From Phoronis australis (Eukaryota; Phoronida; Phoronidae): a DNA stretch of 64,000 nucleotides. The notes beneath the pieces are model-generated. The model was given only the letters and a program-made list of their open reading frames with translations. It was not told the origin of the DNA and ran no database searches. Where the stretch lies: positions 250,001 through 314,000 of the forward strand of contig NMRA01000373.1 in the NCBI GenBank assembly GCA_002633005.1, read 5' to 3'. The stretch's first letter is position 1, and every line of letters begins with the position of its first letter. A program made the position numbers and the translations under genes. Of this stretch, positions 61,388 through 64,000 are shown piece after piece.

Positions 61388-61563
61388 TATAGACGTGAAA
61401 ACCGTGAATCAAAGACTAGCAATAAAAAAATTACCAGTGTTAGCACACGGCCAAGAAGCGCGCGCTACATAACGTATCGGCTGTGATCGAAGGCATTTAG
61501 TCGGGAACAATCTATTCATGAAACTGGTAACATACTGTAAATGGTCGGTTTCCAGATGATGCA

Positions 61564-64000
61564 TGTGGTAATTTTACATGTTTTGCTTCAGGAGGCTGCA
61601 GTTTAGTTTATTATTTACTTATATCTACTGATTTGTTTGAAATTGTGAACGATTTTAAAGTAGATGCTTGGGACGAGTCAGATCACTTGCCAATCATATG
61701 AAGCTTTAAGCGTGAAGAACCAATGATTATGTCGTGTGATGAGACACACGTGTTACGCCCGCATCATAGCATAGAGTGGGATAGTTCCGAAACAGTTGAA
61801 TACTCGCAGGCGTTTTCAGTCGAACTACACGACTGCGCAATGACAATAGAAGAATGTTTAACACAAAATGATGTAGACAAGGCGGTTCAGTGCCGTGTAT
61901 CTCAGATCTATACTTTCAGACGGCATTGACATTATTTTTCAAATCATAAAAACGAGTCGATCTCTGGAAAAAATAAAGGCAATTAAAGAATCCAAATCAA
62001 CCCATGTGGTGGGATAAAGAATCTGCCAAAAATGCTAAACATGGATCCTTAAGTCGATTTCGGTGTTATACATCCGCTTCAAACATGGATAATTATAAAT
62101 TAAAAAGAAAACAATTCCCTGACTTGTATAGACAAAAAGAGAAAATTATGAAGCTCGTTTACTGGAAAGTATTTCCAAGACAGGAACAACCCAAAAGAGT
62201 TTTGGAAAATGATCAAATTTAGTACGCAACCTCCGAGGTGCGCAGCCACGTCTATTACCCCACAAAAATGGTATGATTATTTCAAGAGTCTTTTAAACCA
62301 AAAAGTGCCTGTTAGCGATCCACTCATGAATACTGTCGTCAATAGGCTGACAAGCCATGATATCTGCTGTGAAAAGTGTACCCACAACATACAACATGAT
62401 ATGTCAAATGCAGACATTTTGTGTTATGAAATTATCCAGAATATTGATCAGCTCCCATATGGCAAGGCCGCTGGTATTGATGGAGTTACTTTTGTAATAT
62501 TAAAATGCACTAAAACATTCATTTCGCCGATTCTGCAAAACGGTTGTTAAATGTAATTTTCCCGTCAGGCTCCTATCCCCAGGCTTGGTGTGATGCGATG
62601 TTAATTCCGTTGTTTAAACAAGAAAACGTGGACGATGAGAATAATTATAGAGGTATTTCGCTTCTGTCGGCTATTGGGAAACTCTTTACCAGAATACTGA
62701 ATAACTGATTGTACAACTGGGCCGAACATAATGATCAACTTTTGAAGTCCAAGCAGGGTTCCGCAAGGGCTACGCGATTGTTGATCATAATATTTTCTTT
62801 GTATGCGATATGTCAGAAACACAAAGGGTGGCAGGTTCTATTGTGCATAAATTGACTTTTCAAAAGCTTTTGATCGAGTGCCACAAATTTTGCTTTTTCA
62901 TAGACTTATTCAAATTAATGTTCATGGTAATATGTTATCAATTCTCCGATCAATGTATAGCAAGTTGAGATCATGTGTTAAAACACGTCATGGTTTAACA
63001 GACTTATTTAATTGCACTATTGGTACTCGACAAGGCTGTATGATAAGCCCTCTACTATTTGTTTTGTATCTCACAAAAAATCAATTCACGTTGTGGTATA
63101 AGTAGCATCTACTTAGATGAACATGCTACAAATATTAATTCACCATTATATGCAGATGACATGGTTTTGTTCTCTCTAACAGCGTCAAACTTGCAACATA
63201 TGTTGAATTGTCTCAATGATTATTGTGATTCATGGGGCATGGCTATGAATTTTAAGAAAACCAAAATAATTGTATTTAGAAATAGAGGTCCCTTAAGACA
63301 CTATGATAAATGTTTTTTACCAAACAGCAAGTTGATGTTGTATCTCATTATGTATATCTTGGTGTTTTTATCACAACTAAATTGCCATGGTCGAAAGCGA
63401 CAAAAACTTTTTCTTGTCAAGCAAATAAAGCTGCATCACGTGTTTTGAAATTACAGCGCAGATGTCGCGATATGCCCCCATAACTTGCCTTTCAGTTATT
63501 TGATAAACTGGTGTACCAAACATTATGTTATGGTGCCGAGATTTGGGGTTTTAAAGAATACGAGTTTTTAGAAAAAAAATCATTTAAAATTTTGTAAATG
63601 GATCCTGGGACTTGGCAGTTCTTGCTCTAACGCTGCAGTATTGGGTGAATGTGGCAGATACCCTATGTTAACAAGATACTTTGTTAGCTGTATCAAATAC
63701 TGGTTTACAATTTTGAATATGCCACAGGAACCTTATCCAAGGGCCGCTTACAACATGTTGTACAGACTAGATTAAAATGGTAGACATACATGTATGTATA
63801 ATTGGGCACGCTCATTCCGCAATTTATTGTCATTGTATGGTTTCTATGATGTTAGGGTAAACCAAGGAGTCGCGTGTCAAGAGTCGTTTGTAAATATTTT
63901 CTCACAACGGGTTAAGGACTGTAAAGATGGCAGTCCGATGTTGATTACAATTCTAAGTTAAACCATTACAAAAATTTTAAGGTTGTATTTGAAAATGAAA
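61564..64000 (+). mobile_element. Degenerate LINE (endonuclease end, RT, C-terminus), runs off the right edge
   Basis: First recognisable part is the end of an APE-type endonuclease: LIST, then FKVDAWDESDHLPI (61564-61697). Then a linker and RT N-terminal region (62209-62550, DQLPYGKAAGIDGV), NNYRGISLLSAIGK near 62640, RT core with IGTRQGCMISPLLF (62878-63105), the catalytic YADDMVLFS and CDSWGMAMNFKKTKI (63059-63448), then LCYGAEIWGF and AAVLGECGRYP in the C-terminal part. Many stops and frame changes, so inactive. The 3' end and target duplication are outside the window. Differs in sequence from the minus-strand LINE at 20-22 kb. Confidence 0.85.

Overview
The window is animal (metazoan) nuclear DNA. 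It is AT-rich, its genes are small and split by GT-AG introns of 0.7-5 kb, and it is full of non-LTR retrotransposon remains, MITE-like inverted-repeat elements, tRNA-derived SINE pieces and local duplications. Repeated ACATGT strings and the style of the retrotransposons suggest a marine invertebrate, but no single-copy marker here fixes the phylum.

The main content, on the minus strand of the left two thirds, is a head-to-tail array of secreted phospholipase A2 (sPLA2) genes. Three have all four coding exons: signal peptide; propeptide, mature N-terminus and calcium loop; catalytic CCxxHDxCY; C-terminus with the catalytic-pair Asp. I call them A (7899-13442), B (24768-32096) and C (38447-42841). 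Exon borders, phases (1, 2, 1) and exon lengths agree across copies. The 14 cysteines follow the group IB pattern, and a Lys-Arg pair lies exactly 11 residues before the first mature cysteine, so zymogen processing is likely. A carries an in-frame TGA in the catalytic exon. A fourth exon 1 ('gene 0', 3474-3567) has no partners in the window.

Flanking homology shows two promoter/exon-1 types that alternate: 0 (type 1), A (type 2), B (type 1), C (type 2). This implies tandem duplication of a two-gene unit of about 29 kb. A is chimeric: its 5' part is C-like and its body and 3' flank are B-like.

In 43-54.5 kb the type-2 upstream block contains a tandemly duplicated insert (units about 4.1 and 5.2 kb, the second with a 496-base gap). 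Each unit carries an identical candidate last exon of an unrecognised minus-strand gene ('X'), whose phase-compatible upstream exons are at 56.5 and 60.1 kb. A weaker plus-strand two-exon candidate ('Y') lies inside X.

Mobile DNA includes a 5'-truncated LINE with a 15-bp target-site duplication (20327-22537, minus); a degenerate LINE running off the right edge (61564-64000, plus); five copies of a MITE family with CATG-ended inverted repeats, three with perfect 5-bp target duplications; an 847-bp long-inverted-repeat element between TTAA sites (30041-30887); a 0.5-kb element built of GAGCGTAATT-type repeats (39902-40409); foldback elements; and tandem 772-bp units at the left edge. The sPLA2 genes are presumably secreted lipid hydrolases for digestion or defence; nothing else in the window forms a pathway with them.
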